DNA of 64,000 bases from Bacillus sp. DNRA2 (GCF_012843265.1 NZ_JABAIT010000002.1:62001-126000), one strand, 5' to 3'. Positions 16,420 to 26,010 are shown, numbered from the stretch's first letter. Translations and numbers: made by a program. Notes: generated by a model not told the origin, from the sequence alone.

Positions 16420-17238
16420 GTGAAGATTTTGAAATACAGTCTTCTTTTAATCATCATTATTGGCATTAGTAGCGCTGCCTGGATCTATTATCCACAGTTT
16501 AAAATAAATAAGCTCAAACAGGAGTCAGTGACAGTGGAAAAAACAGAAAATACCATTTCAATTTTTGAGCACTTTAGACAACTTGATCAGGATGAGATTT
16601 ATCATTTAGCGCTTGGTGATTCAGTTATCCGTGGTTATGGAGTCAATGAAAATGAAAACTTTGTCAGTAGATTTTCTCATCAGTTATCAATATTGACAGG
16701 AAAAAAGGTTCATTTTTCAAATGCCGGAATAAACGGAAGTACCAGTAATGAATTAATGAGCATAATTAAGGATGGTCAACTCGATGCTGAAATTGCCAAA
16801 GCCAATATCATTACGATTAATATTGGGGGAAATGATATATTAAAAGGCGCAAAAAATCTTAACTATACGAAGGCGCTGGAAGGCTTCAATCAGATTCAAT
16901 CAACATTTACAGAAAATCTTTCTTTGGTTTCAAGCAGAATTAAACAAATAAATCCAAATGCTACAGTTTTGTTTTTAGAATTATATAATCCAATGAATCC
17001 AAATGATAGTCTTTATTCAATTGCCGATCGACTATTACCCAAATGGAATATCAACATTTATGAGGTCGCTAAAGAGCACCCAGGTTCGTTGGTGATTGAG
17101 ACCACAGAAGTCATCAATGGGAAAAACCTTCAAAACCTTTCTGACGATGGAATCCATCCGAATTCGAATGGTCATGCTGCGATTTCTGAGCTGATGATAA
17201 ATCAATTGAAGAGAATCCGTATTAGTGCAGCTGTGTAA
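16420..17238 (+). CDS. SGNH/GDSL-family lipase-esterase, membrane-anchored
   Basis: A 272-residue protein with one N-terminal hydrophobic helix (ILKYSLLLIIIIGISSAAWIY) and an SGNH hydrolase domain: block I LALGDSVIRGYG (nucleophile Ser), block II NAGINGSTS, block III IGGNDILKG, block V DDGIHPNSNGHAA (catalytic Asp and His). It is probably outside the membrane, resembling B. subtilis YpmR-type lysophospholipase-like proteins. The start is GTG 16420, seven bases after GGAGAGGAGG; the earlier ATG at 16393 lies in the promoter -10. Single gene; the substrate is unknown. Confidence 0.85.
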   Translation: MKILKYSLLLIIIIGISSAAWIYYPQFKINKLKQESVTVEKTENTISIFEHFRQLDQDEIYHLALGDSVIRGYGVNENENFVSRFSHQLSILTGKKVHFSNAGINGSTSNELMSIIKDGQLDAEIAKANIITINIGGNDILKGAKNLNYTKALEGFNQIQSTFTENLSLVSSRIKQINPNATVLFLELYNPMNPNDSLYSIADRLLPKWNINIYEVAKEHPGSLVIETTEVINGKNLQNLSDDGIHPNSNGHAAISELMINQLKRIRISAAV

Positions 17239-17282
17239 AGGAACTTGTCTACGTGGTTTTTTCATTTTTTTATCTAAAAATA

Positions 17283-17489
17283 GCTCATGAGTCCACTTCT
17301 TACATTTTTTTGACCTGTTTTGGTCTTATGAAAGGCTCATAAGACCATTTCTGACATTTTCTCAACCTGTTTTGGTCTTATGAAAGGCTCATAAGACCAT
17401 TTCTGACATTTTCTCGACCTGTTTTGGTCTTATAAAAGGCTCATAAGACCATTTCTGACATTTTCTCGACCTGTTTTGGTCTTATAAAG
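17283..17489. repeat. Second hairpin array, exact 52-bp period
   Basis: TGGTCTTATGA-AAGGC-TCATAAGACCA hairpins start at 17321, 17373 and 17425, with a truncated unit at 17477 and a degenerate unit before 17321. Each is 27 nt and is separated by a 25-base spacer (TTTCTGACATTTTCTCGACC plus five). Read as the reverse complement, the spacer matches that of the 14772 array at 16 of 25 positions, and both hairpins begin TGGTC and end GACCA. Lies in the convergent gap between the SGNH gene and the helicase gene. Confidence 0.95.
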
Positions 17490-17523
17490 CCTGAAACTTC
17501 GCACTCCACTTGCATCTACAATT

Positions 17524-20500
17524 CTAAATCATCAATATCTCCCGGATATCTTCATCTGTTAGAGTTGTTAGGCGTTTGTCGGCTGGATCAATGATTTCGC
17601 TAATCATGTCCTTCTTTTTATTCTGAAGTTCATTCATTTTTTCCTCAATCGTACCACGAGCAACAAGCTTGATGACCTGGACGACCTTTTCCTGACCCAT
17701 GCGATGGGCCCGGTCAGCAGCTTGGGCCTCTACCGCTGGATTCCACCAGATATCATATAAAATAACCGTATCCGCCCCAGTTAAGTTGAGCCCGGTTCCC
17801 CCGGCCTTTAAGGAAATTAAAAATAGATCACGTTCCCCGGCATTGAATCGATTGCATATTTCAACGCGCTCGCTTGGTGGCGTACTCCCATCCAAATAGA
17901 AAAACGAATCACCGGCCTGGGTGAGTCTTCGCCCAATTAAATCGAGCATTTTTGTAAATTGCGAAAAAATCAAAACACGACGCTGTGACGCCTTTGCTTC
18001 CTGCAAAATCTCAAACAACAATTCAAATTTTGCCGAGCTGCCTTGATATCCATCAACGAACAAGGCTGGGTGACAGCAAATCTGCCGTAAACGTGTTAAG
18101 CCCGCCAGAATCTTGATTCGATTCTTTCGAAGTGTATCTTTGTCCAAATGCTTAAGGGTATCATGACGAAGCTTTGCTAAATAGGCGGCATATAATTGTT
18201 TTTGTTCTTGAAGAAGTTCCGTCGTTTCAAGCGACTCGATTTTCTCAGGCAGCTCACTAAGGACATCTTCCTTCAAGCGCCGCAATAAAAACGGCCTAAT
18301 TCTCCGTGCAATTGCCTTCCGCGTTAAATGGCTATAATCCTTTAGCCCTTGGAATAGTTCCGGAAACACCACATGATAGATTGACCAGAGCTCCTCGATC
18401 GAGTTTTCAACTGGTGTTCCAGTTAGAGCAAAACGGTGATTTGCCCTCAGCTTCTTTACCGATTTCGCTGTTTGGGTAAGCGGATTTTTAAACGCCTGGG
18501 CTTCATCAAAAAACACCGTATGAAATGACTGTTTTTCAAACCAATGGATGTCTTTTCGCAATAACGTATACGAGGTGATTAGTACATCGATACTGGACAA
18601 TTCTTTATGAATTTTCAGCCTATCATCCTGTGCTCCATCATTAACCACTGCTTGAATTTCCGGAGCAAATTTCATGAATTCACTTAGCCAGTTGTAGCTT
18701 AGTGAAGAGGGACATACGATTAACGCCGGCTGTTTCGTAGTACGAATCACATCAAGCTCAGATAAAATAAATGTAATCGCCTGCACCGTTTTCCCCAAGC
18801 CCATGCTATCGGCGAGAATTCCACCAAAACCGTAGCCCGCCAACGCTTTCATCCATTTAAACCCGTGAACTTGATAATTTCGCAAAATAGAGCTTAAGCT
18901 ATTTGGCACAACAAATTCCAATCGCTCTGGATGATACAATTTTTCAAGAAACTCTCGGAACGATTCCTCTTTTGAAAAGACACTTTCACCCTCAAATTGG
19001 TCTAAAAAGCGGATTCCAGTTAAGATCGGCACGTTCAAACCAGCCTCTAAATCCTCATTTTGTACTGGTAAAGCCTTCAAAAACCGTTGAATTTCTTCGA
19101 ATTCTCTCGTTTCCAAAGAAAGCAACGCACCGTCACGCAGGCGGTAATATTTCCGTTTCTCCTCTAACGCCTTCAAGACATCGCGAACTTGTTGCTCAGG
19201 AATCCCGCTCAATTCAAACTTAAATTCCAGCCAATTCATCCGTTCTTTTTTCACCTTCACCTTGATAAGCGGTTTCGAGTTTCCTTTAAAAATTCGATTT
19301 CGAATCGCTGTCGTCGCAAAAACCTGAACATGCTTTTGCAGCTTTGGCAAAATGTGATACAAAAACTGATATTCCAACTCTTCATTGTGGAGGTAATAGC
19401 CGCCCTCCGTTTTCGTGAATTCTCCTTCGTCCATTAGACCGAGGATGGTTTCTTCCTTTTTCAAATCACGAATCATCACGGTACTGAACGTCGACTCCTC
19501 CAAGGGATTTATACATTCGTTATCGTATTGAAACTCAAGACCTGCCAGAAGACGACCCTTGACACGGTCTAAATATAATTTGGCAACTAACGCCGCCTTC
19601 TCGATTCGATTCAACATCCGTCCAGAAATTGTCACGTTCCCCAAAGACTTTAAGCTTGGGATTACTTTCTCCAAAAAGGCTCCTTGCTGCGCAGCTGGAA
19701 TTGGGATGTAAGGAGTGCTTGATTGACTTAATAATTGTTTAAAATATGTCAGGCGCCGAGAGTCATCGCGGTTAAGCTTGATCATTTTCTCACGCAAAAT
19801 AGCAGTATCATAATCAGGGAAAAGTAAGACATCATCAAGTCCCATAATAGATAGACCGAAATCCCCATGCTCCCTTTCGGAAAAATCAAACTGAAGTCCT
19901 AGGTCAAAGAATTCATAAAAGACACCTGAAAAGGTTTCGCCCTGATATAGAAGCATAACAGCTGGCGCCTTTGCGAGAGCCGGTTGCACTCGTTCCCAAG
20001 CTGATGGTGGAATAGTCAATATCGCTAAATTCTGATGTGGTTCATGACCATATACGCTTTCGTCTGCAACCACTTTGATGAGTTCACTTACCACGGTGCT
20101 GTTTTCTTTTGAAAAGCACTGCTGCTGCGGGTCAAAGCTAACCTCATCCTCGTGAATAAATTGCTGGCCTTCTCTAAGCTTGTTTAAAAATATTCGAGCA
20201 TTTGAAACCTGCTCATTGGCCAATTTTATGGCAATTCCTAGCATTGAGGCTCCTGAGTCAGTAGTGATAGGTCTAATCGTGAATTCAACATCAACCATTT
20301 TTCGATTTTCAAAAAAATGCTGGTGACTGCTTGAACGAGGAGCTTTTTCAGTAAATAAGTTTAATAAGCCTGATGGCAACAAAGTGTTCGTAGTATCCGC
20401 TTGCTCCTCAGCTACACCTGAAATAGTTGGAAGTGTTCCGTTGCGTTGATGCTCATACAGTTTTAATAATACTGCAGCAATATGTTGACAATCCTTCTGA

Positions 20501-20724
20501 AACGAAGCAAGCTTCGGGCAGCTGCAGCTTGCCTGAAAGCTCCCGTCGCCATTTATGTTTATTTGAACGAGAAAATTCTCCGTACCATTTACTATCGCTT
20601 CACAATAATCTGAATGATACTGAGTGAACGTTACTTTATTTGCACGACAAAAAGAGTCTCCTCTTTTGAAGGAGACTGTGCCACACATATCTTGAATGAT
20701 TTTATGATTTAATTTGATATTCAA
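17524..20724 (-). CDS. SWIM zinc finger SNF2-family helicase
   Basis: A 1066-residue protein. The N-terminus has a SWIM zinc finger (CSCP...DCQHIAA, CxCx~10CxH) near residues 80-95, then a long middle domain, then a Swi2/Snf2 ATPase: motif I ADSMGLGKTVQ, Walker B variant DEAQ, motif III ALTGTPVEN, and C-terminal motifs V-VI SLKAGGTGLNL and QAADRAHRMGQ. It resembles the YwqA group of Bacillus. It should translocate on double-stranded DNA and may remodel transcription or repair complexes. The start is TTG 20724, eight bases from AAGGAG. Single gene with an extended -10 promoter. Confidence 0.9.
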   Translation of the reverse strand: MNIKLNHKIIQDMCGTVSFKRGDSFCRANKVTFTQYHSDYCEAIVNGTENFLVQININGDGSFQASCSCPKLASFQKDCQHIAAVLLKLYEHQRNGTLPTISGVAEEQADTTNTLLPSGLLNLFTEKAPRSSSHQHFFENRKMVDVEFTIRPITTDSGASMLGIAIKLANEQVSNARIFLNKLREGQQFIHEDEVSFDPQQQCFSKENSTVVSELIKVVADESVYGHEPHQNLAILTIPPSAWERVQPALAKAPAVMLLYQGETFSGVFYEFFDLGLQFDFSEREHGDFGLSIMGLDDVLLFPDYDTAILREKMIKLNRDDSRRLTYFKQLLSQSSTPYIPIPAAQQGAFLEKVIPSLKSLGNVTISGRMLNRIEKAALVAKLYLDRVKGRLLAGLEFQYDNECINPLEESTFSTVMIRDLKKEETILGLMDEGEFTKTEGGYYLHNEELEYQFLYHILPKLQKHVQVFATTAIRNRIFKGNSKPLIKVKVKKERMNWLEFKFELSGIPEQQVRDVLKALEEKRKYYRLRDGALLSLETREFEEIQRFLKALPVQNEDLEAGLNVPILTGIRFLDQFEGESVFSKEESFREFLEKLYHPERLEFVVPNSLSSILRNYQVHGFKWMKALAGYGFGGILADSMGLGKTVQAITFILSELDVIRTTKQPALIVCPSSLSYNWLSEFMKFAPEIQAVVNDGAQDDRLKIHKELSSIDVLITSYTLLRKDIHWFEKQSFHTVFFDEAQAFKNPLTQTAKSVKKLRANHRFALTGTPVENSIEELWSIYHVVFPELFQGLKDYSHLTRKAIARRIRPFLLRRLKEDVLSELPEKIESLETTELLQEQKQLYAAYLAKLRHDTLKHLDKDTLRKNRIKILAGLTRLRQICCHPALFVDGYQGSSAKFELLFEILQEAKASQRRVLIFSQFTKMLDLIGRRLTQAGDSFFYLDGSTPPSERVEICNRFNAGERDLFLISLKAGGTGLNLTGADTVILYDIWWNPAVEAQAADRAHRMGQEKVVQVIKLVARGTIEEKMNELQNKKKDMISEIIDPADKRLTTLTDEDIREILMI

Positions 20725-20754
20725 TGTGCCTACTCCTTCCGTTGTCTTCATTAT

Positions 20755-20763
20755 ATTATATCA
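20755..20763 (-). promoter_or_regulatory. Extended -10 promoter of the helicase gene
   Basis: TGATATAAT on the minus strand (TG-N-TATAAT type), about 30 bases before the TTG start. No good -35 is present. Confidence 0.45.
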
Positions 20764-20928
20764 CACGGAGGAGCATGATTTCGAAATGAACTTAACCCTT
20801 GGTTACACCTAGGTGTACATATGGTGGTTACTTGTTTAGGTTGCCCAATTATTTTAATTCGCTAGTATTAATTTTTCTTATGAAGTTTTATAGTTTTTTT
20901 GTAATTTTCAATATAATCAGAATAGGTG

Positions 20929-20934
20929 TATAAT
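20929..20934 (+). promoter_or_regulatory. -10 box of the RraA-like gene
   Basis: TATAAT preceded by GTG, 37 bases before the start at 20971; a weak TTTTCA lies about 18 bases upstream as a possible -35. Confidence 0.4.
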
Positions 20935-20970
20935 TATCCAAGGACAATACATATGTTAGGAGAATGAAAA

Positions 20971-21588
20971 ATGGACGAACTAGTATTAAAATTTCAAGGG
21001 ATTCCAACAACTGCCATTTCTGATGCGTTAGATGGCTTATTTAACTTGGATCCTTCCATCAAGCCTTTAAAGGAAGAATACTCTTTTGCCGGACGTGCAT
21101 TAACGGTTAAAACCGCGGTTGGTGACAATCTTGCCGTTCAAAAAGCAATTCGTGAAGCAAAAGAAGGCGATATAATCGTTGTCGATGCCAAAGGTGACCA
21201 ATACCGGGCAATGGCGGGTGACTTTGTTGTTGGTATGGCCCAAACAATGGGTGTTGCCGCTATGGTGATTGACGGGGTGATTCGTGACGTTGTCGCGATT
21301 AAAGGATTAAATTTCCCTGTTTTCGCAAAAGGAACGACTGTTGCAGCCAGCGGCAAAGCTGGAGTTGGCGAAATCAATGTGCCCATTTCTTGTGGCGGCC
21401 AAGCTGTAAACCCTGGCGATATTGTCGTGGGTGATGCAGATGGCGTTGTCGTGATTCCGCAGGCAATAGAACAAGAGGTATACGAGAAAGCTGTCCATAA
21501 AATCAAGAAAGACGAAGAGCGCGAGGCAAAGATTTCTGGCAATCGTGAAGCGATTATTGCTTTTATCGATAAAAATTTAGGGCAATAG
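20971..21588 (+). CDS. RraA-like aldolase/decarboxylase family protein
   Basis: A 205-residue member of the RraA / 4-hydroxy-4-methyl-2-oxoglutarate aldolase family. The conserved DGVIRD segment (~residues 93-98) gives the Arg and metal-binding Asp used for catalysis in HMG/CHA aldolases, and GDFVVGMAQTMG precedes it. It could cleave HMG to pyruvate or decarboxylate oxaloacetate. True RraA proteins that inhibit RNase E are unlikely in a Bacillus-like cell. AGGAG lies eight bases before ATG. The metallo-beta-lactamase-fold gene follows after a hairpin. Confidence 0.83.
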   Translation: MDELVLKFQGIPTTAISDALDGLFNLDPSIKPLKEEYSFAGRALTVKTAVGDNLAVQKAIREAKEGDIIVVDAKGDQYRAMAGDFVVGMAQTMGVAAMVIDGVIRDVVAIKGLNFPVFAKGTTVAASGKAGVGEINVPISCGGQAVNPGDIVVGDADGVVVIPQAIEQEVYEKAVHKIKKDEEREAKISGNREAIIAFIDKNLGQ

Positions 21589-21619
21589 GAAACGCTAGCT
21601 AGACACAAAACTTTGTTAA

Positions 21620-21643
21620 GGGTGACCGATTCATTGGTCACCC
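21620..21643 (+). terminator. Hairpin after the RraA-like gene
   Basis: GGGTGACC-GATTCATT-GGTCACCC, a perfect 8-bp stem with a weak T-rich tail (ATTTATT). It may attenuate rather than fully stop transcription into the next gene. Confidence 0.45.
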
Positions 21644-21665
21644 ATTTATTGAGGTGAATAATTTT

Positions 21666-22643
21666 TTGAATTTCAACGCAAATAACATAAAAGTCATTCC
21701 GGTTATCGTTCCTGTTGATGGCGGTCTCAAGAGTCTTAATTTTTACATTGTGAACCATGGCCAATCACTTTCATTAATTGATGCAGGGCTAAATAATGAT
21801 GCTTGCTGGGACGCTTTGAATTCGACTTTGCTCAAGCACGGTTGGAGCATGAATGATTTAACTGAGATTATTCTTACCCACCATCATTACGATCACATTG
21901 GCATAGTCAATCGCATTGTTGCGAACCACCCAATCCCAGTATACGCCTCGCCCCTCTCACTTCCACGTTTACAACGAAAGCAAGATTTTCTAGAAATGCG
22001 GATAGAGTTTTATGCTAGGCTTTATGAGGAAATGGGCTGTGGTGATGTTGGCAGACAGCGTGTGGAGTTCTTGCAAAAGGCAATCGAAACAAATAAAGAT
22101 CAAGCGATTAACGCTGAGATTCGTAAAATCACTGGGAAGCAATTATTCCATTTTGATGTGCTTGAATACCCTGGACACGCACCTGACCAGCTCGGTTTTT
22201 ATGACCGACAAGTTAAAGCGCTATTCGCAGGTGATTTGCTCATTCAGCATATTTCCAGTAATGCGCTCGTTGAACCCGATTACTTCGGGACCAGATTACC
22301 CACTTTAAGTCAGCATGTCCAATCGCTTAAGCAATGCCGTTCTTTGGAGTTAGAACTTGTGTATTCCGGACATGGCGAATTAATTCGTCAGCCTTACGAA
22401 CTGATTGAGAAACGTTTGGCCGGCATTTCGGAAAAATCGGAACGGTTTCTTAGCTTAATCCAGTCTGGAATCTTAACCGCAAATGAACTCGCTCAAACAT
22501 ATTATAAAAAAAGATATATCCAGCTGTTTTCACTTGTCATGTCAGAAATCATTGGACATTTAGACTATTTAGAGGTAAATGGTAAAGTTGAAAAAGAATG
22601 GGTACATGGAGTTTGGCATTATTTTGCAAAAAATACGAAATAA
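21666..22643 (+). CDS. Metallo-beta-lactamase-fold hydrolase
   Basis: A 325-residue MBL-fold protein: THHHYDHIG (metal site, residues ~75-83), YPGHAPDQLG, FAGDLL and VYSGHGE complete the two-metal ligand set. The C-terminal ~60 residues (LTANELAQTYYKKRYIQLFSL) look like the winged-helix tail seen in LACTB2-like members. GAGGTG nine bases upstream favours the TTG at 21666 over the GTG at 21654 that overlaps it. Substrate unknown; thioester and RNA/DNA phosphodiester hydrolysis both occur in this group. Confidence 0.82.
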   Translation: MNFNANNIKVIPVIVPVDGGLKSLNFYIVNHGQSLSLIDAGLNNDACWDALNSTLLKHGWSMNDLTEIILTHHHYDHIGIVNRIVANHPIPVYASPLSLPRLQRKQDFLEMRIEFYARLYEEMGCGDVGRQRVEFLQKAIETNKDQAINAEIRKITGKQLFHFDVLEYPGHAPDQLGFYDRQVKALFAGDLLIQHISSNALVEPDYFGTRLPTLSQHVQSLKQCRSLELELVYSGHGELIRQPYELIEKRLAGISEKSERFLSLIQSGILTANELAQTYYKKRYIQLFSLVMSEIIGHLDYLEVNGKVEKEWVHGVWHYFAKNTK

Positions 22644-22680
22644 AAGGAAATCTCCCATCGTTGTGGTGATTTCCTTTTTT
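22643..22680 (+). terminator. Terminator of the MBL-fold gene
   Basis: AAGGAAATC pairs with GATTTCCTT followed by TTTT; it may also serve the convergent gene ending at 22699. Confidence 0.75.
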
Positions 22681-22698
22681 CATTATGTATAAATTAAA

Positions 22699-23148
22699 TC
22701 ATGATTTTACTGTTTTAACTAAATGTTTCAAATACGCATACACGAGTTTGTATGCCTCTTTAATGGTGAGCTCGTCCTTAAAGCCCTCCACGTGATTCAA
22801 GCCAAAATTCAAATCCCAAAGACCATCGTCACCATTAAACATGAGACTAAATTGTGCCTCGTCGCCTTGAAGTGTGCTGTGCAAATAGTCCTTTATCGCT
22901 GCTTGGTACTTTTTTTGCAATCTTAATCCTAGTAACATTTCATATGTACCAAATACATCATCGACCTCAAATGAGAGTCCATCCACACCAAGTTCTGTAA
23001 ATGCTGCGGATTCTAAGTACATAAATTCGTTTTTGTGTTGTTGAAAATAGGCAATTGGCTGATTTAAGAACCCATTATCTTCTTCTGCCAATAATTCTTC
23101 TGTTTCTTTATCGAGGCGCTCAATATAAGCATCCTGAAATTCGGTCAT
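22699..23148 (-). CDS. Conserved hypothetical acidic protein
   Basis: A 149-residue soluble acidic protein, beginning MTEFQDAYIERLDKE and containing FNGDDGLWDLNFGLNHVEGF. GGGGG lies ten bases before the ATG. No catalytic motif, membrane helix or signal peptide is evident. Similar Bacillus proteins have been labelled branched-chain aminotransferase, which the sequence does not support. Function unknown. Confidence 0.65.
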   Translation of the reverse strand: MTEFQDAYIERLDKETEELLAEEDNGFLNQPIAYFQQHKNEFMYLESAAFTELGVDGLSFEVDDVFGTYEMLLGLRLQKKYQAAIKDYLHSTLQGDEAQFSLMFNGDDGLWDLNFGLNHVEGFKDELTIKEAYKLVYAYLKHLVKTVKS

Positions 23149-23312
23149 TAATCGGTTACCCCCTTTAATGTTGTTTGAAATCCATTATGGTCACTCCTAC
23201 AGTATAGCGCATTTTGACCTATTTTTCACAATTGACACAATCAATTAAGTTGGTATGATATACTGAATTTTGCTCAGTCGATAGCTATTTAATAGTTGAA
23301 AGAAGGTTTACG

Positions 23313-23948
23313 ATGAAGATTGATAGCCCTAAAATTTCCCAAACGCTAACTGCGAAGAATTTTAATGAGATTTTTTATGAAGAAGATCCTATACTCGAAG
23401 ATTGTATCATCACTGAATCTATTTTTGAAAATGAGACAGTCGGAAGGGTACGTCTATATAATGCAGTGATAAAGAATTCAAGGTTCAATGGTACGGATTT
23501 TAGTGATATTGATTTAACAGATGTATGTTTTGAAAACTGCGATTTATCGAATGCCGATTTAAGCAAATCATCGATTCATAGAGTTGAGTTTAATAATTGT
23601 AAATTAGTTGGAGTTAATTTTTCTGAAGCTCGCATGGGCAATGTTCAATTTAACCAATCTGTCTTAAATCTAGCGACATTTGGAGAATCCAAACTTGAAA
23701 AGGTAATTTTTAAAGATACTTCGCTAAAAAGCACCGACTTTTATAACTGTAAGTTAAAAAAAGTGGAATACCTGTTATGTAACCTTGATGGTGCTAGCTT
23801 TGATGGAACCCTACTAAAGGGAATTGATATTAGTTCATCTACGTTCGAGACCCTTACCGTTTCGATTGAAGGATTAACAGGCTGCACAGTCTCATCCTAT
23901 CAAGCGATTCAATTTGCCTCACTAATGGGATTGATTGTAAAGGATTAA
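23313..23948 (+). CDS. Pentapeptide repeat protein
   Basis: A 211-residue protein with about twenty pentapeptide repeats of the A(D/N)LXX type between residues ~35 and 180 (DFSDIDLTDVCFENCDLSN, ADLSKSS, KSTDFYNCKL). They should fold into a right-handed quadrilateral beta-helix. A short C-terminal segment (GCTVSSYQAIQFASLMGLIV) is typical of Qnr/McbG-like members, which mimic DNA and protect gyrase. Gyrase protection is only an inference here. AAGG precedes the ATG. Confidence 0.85.
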   Translation: MKIDSPKISQTLTAKNFNEIFYEEDPILEDCIITESIFENETVGRVRLYNAVIKNSRFNGTDFSDIDLTDVCFENCDLSNADLSKSSIHRVEFNNCKLVGVNFSEARMGNVQFNQSVLNLATFGESKLEKVIFKDTSLKSTDFYNCKLKKVEYLLCNLDGASFDGTLLKGIDISSSTFETLTVSIEGLTGCTVSSYQAIQFASLMGLIVKD

Positions 23949-23953
23949 TTGTA

Positions 23954-23990
23954 AAAAGAGTGCCAATTACAGTTCGGCACTCTTTTCTTT
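23954..23990 (+). terminator. Terminator of the pentapeptide gene
   Basis: AAAAGAGTGCC/GGCACTCTTTT stem with T/C-rich tail; symmetrical, so it may also end the convergent TauE transcript. Confidence 0.75.
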
Positions 23991-24022
23991 ATCTTTCAAA
24001 AGTTTGCGTTTGAGAAGCTAAG

Positions 24023-24799
24023 TTACAATATATCAATCCAAATCTTCCCAGCCGTTGCGACGATTAACAGTGCTAAGACCACTTGCAACACTTTCGTATT
24101 TATCTTTTTACCTGCAATAGCTCCCAGAGGTGAGGCAATGATACTGGCGATGACCATAATGAACGCTGGAAAATAATCAACTTGACCAGTCGTTACCTTT
24201 CCAATCGTCGCCCCAATTGACGAGATAAACGTTATTGCTAGTGAAGAAGCAATTGTCATTCTCGTTGGAATCTTTAACACGACCAACATTATCGGCACTA
24301 ACAAAAATGCTCCTGCCGCTCCTACAATACCTGCCCCAATCCCGACAATTAGCGAAAGCCCTGCTGCCAGCCCCTTATTAAATTTCACCTGGTCGAAAGG
24401 GATATCATCGATGCCTTTTTTTGGAATAAACATCATAACAGCTGCAATTAACGCCAATATTCCATAAATGATATTAATGCCACCTTCACTCATTAGCTTA
24501 GAGCCATAACCACCAATAAAGCTTCCGATTAAGATGCTACCACCCATATAAATGATTAACTGCTTATTTAAATAACCACCTTTACGGTACGCCCAAACAC
24601 CAGAAATCGTTGCAAAAAATACTTGAACGGCACTTATTCCTGATACTTCATGGGCTGTAAAGGCTGCATAGCCCATTAATGGTGGAATGTAAAGCAGCAT
24701 TGGATATTTAATAATCGAACCGCCAATTCCTAACATTCCAGAAATGTATGAGCCGAAAAATCCAATTAAAAAAATAGTGATAATAAATCCATAATCCAC
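24023..24799 (-). CDS. TauE/SafE-family sulfite/sulfonate exporter
   Basis: A 258-residue membrane protein with about eight helices and glycine-rich motifs typical of TauE/SafE ([34 protein letters not shown]). GTG 24799 is preceded by GGGGG at eight bases. It is the last gene of a persulfide-detoxification cluster under CstR-type operators, as in the staphylococcal cst locus, so export of sulfite or thiosulfate made by persulfide oxidation is the likely role. A GGGAAC/GTTCCC hairpin (24823-24844) lies in the 67-base gap before it and could reduce read-through. Confidence 0.82.
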   Translation of the reverse strand: MDYGFIITIFLIGFFGSYISGMLGIGGSIIKYPMLLYIPPLMGYAAFTAHEVSGISAVQVFFATISGVWAYRKGGYLNKQLIIYMGGSILIGSFIGGYGSKLMSEGGINIIYGILALIAAVMMFIPKKGIDDIPFDQVKFNKGLAAGLSLIVGIGAGIVGAAGAFLLVPIMLVVLKIPTRMTIASSLAITFISSIGATIGKVTTGQVDYFPAFIMVIASIIASPLGAIAGKKINTKVLQVVLALLIVATAGKIWIDIL

Positions 24800-24866
24800 G
24801 ATTTAAGCCCCCTATTATGCGAAGGGAACCAAGACTAGTTCCCTCGTTAAAGTTTTCAAACAGATA

Positions 24867-25994
24867 TTAATGAGTATGGTGCACCGCACAACGGTTTGGC
24901 CCAATTTCTAATTCTTGCTGCTCTTCCGCTGTCGCTGCTTTTACTCCTCTGTTGATTGCGACAATATCTTCATAATTAGGAGGTGTGTCAGTAGCCGCCG
25001 ATGCAGCTACATGATCAACGAACTCTTCGACTGTTTTCCCAGCCATCATTTCATTGATTTTGCGAATATTTCCTAATGTATCACCGATATAGCCTTGCTC
25101 GTTAATTTCTCCATGAAAATCAGCATAGTGGCCTGGCAGCACAATGACGTCATCAGCAATTTGAGATACCTTTTGATAAATGGAGTCATATAAATCAACT
25201 GCCCATTCACGTGCTTTACCACCTAAATCTGGTCGTCCTAGGCCCGATACAAAAATCGTATCTCCAGAGAACAATAATTTGTCATTCACAAAGAATGAAA
25301 CACTTCCAGGTGTGTGTCCTGGTGTTTTCACAGCCAATACCTCTAATTTAACATTGGCAAATTCGATTTTTTCGTACTGTTCAAGATGTTCAAACTCAAA
25401 AACAGCTCCTTCAGACTTCATTAAGTAATATTTTGCACCGATTTTTTCAGCCAGTTCACGTCCGCCGGTAATATGGTCTGCGTGTAAATGTGAATCAACA
25501 ATATGAGTAATTTTCACTCCTTGAGCTATGGCAAAATCAGTGTACGCATTAACAAATCGTGACGGATCAACCACCAATGCTTCTTCACCTGAAGTCACGA
25601 TATACGACAAACAGCCTTTACCGACACGAATGAACTGGTGGACTGTAATATCTTCATCTTCATACACCTTAGTAGGATATAAATACTCACTCCATGTTTT
25701 CATGCCGCCTTGTAAATAGGAAACCTCAAGGCCCTTATCAGTTAGCATCTCAGCAATCATCATCGAAGATCCTTCTTTAGCACAAACGACAATGATTGGT
25801 TTATCAGTTGGAATCTGCTCTAAGATTGGCTCAACGCCATCAATCAAATCGAAATATGGAACATTTAAATACTCAATATTCTCTCCTTCGATTTTCCAAT
25901 CCTTAAAATCCTCTTGATTTCGAACATCCAGCATAAAGACTGGTTGTTTATTTACAATCAACTGATTAATTTCCTTAGCAGAAATGGCTTTCAT
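24867..25994 (-). CDS. Rhodanese-metallo-beta-lactamase fusion, persulfide dioxygenase-like
   Basis: A 375-residue two-domain protein. The N-terminal ~100 residues are a rhodanese domain with active-site Cys in IVVCAKEGSS. The rest is an MBL-fold domain of the persulfide dioxygenase/glyoxalase II type: SHLHADHITGG, KTPGHTPGS, FSGDTIF and LPGHYAD supply a mononuclear iron site. It ends in a His-rich tail (CAVHHTH). By analogy with CstB and ETHE1-type enzymes it should oxidise persulfides to sulfite or thiosulfate. AAGGAGG favours ATG 25994. A TACCC-ATTA-GGGTA operator lies just upstream. Confidence 0.83.
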   Translation of the reverse strand: MKAISAKEINQLIVNKQPVFMLDVRNQEDFKDWKIEGENIEYLNVPYFDLIDGVEPILEQIPTDKPIIVVCAKEGSSMMIAEMLTDKGLEVSYLQGGMKTWSEYLYPTKVYEDEDITVHQFIRVGKGCLSYIVTSGEEALVVDPSRFVNAYTDFAIAQGVKITHIVDSHLHADHITGGRELAEKIGAKYYLMKSEGAVFEFEHLEQYEKIEFANVKLEVLAVKTPGHTPGSVSFFVNDKLLFSGDTIFVSGLGRPDLGGKAREWAVDLYDSIYQKVSQIADDVIVLPGHYADFHGEINEQGYIGDTLGNIRKINEMMAGKTVEEFVDHVAASAATDTPPNYEDIVAINRGVKAATAEEQQELEIGPNRCAVHHTH

Positions 25995-26010
25995 CGACAA
26001 TTCCTCCTTA

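Noticed and set aside
17283-17489. CRISPR array or simple terminator
   Set aside because: Spacers are identical, and no T-run follows each hairpin; the array is better described as a tandem repeat.
20971-21588. RNase E inhibitor RraA
   Set aside because: Bacillus-like cells have no RNase E of that type; the DGVIRD motif supports an aldolase/decarboxylase activity.
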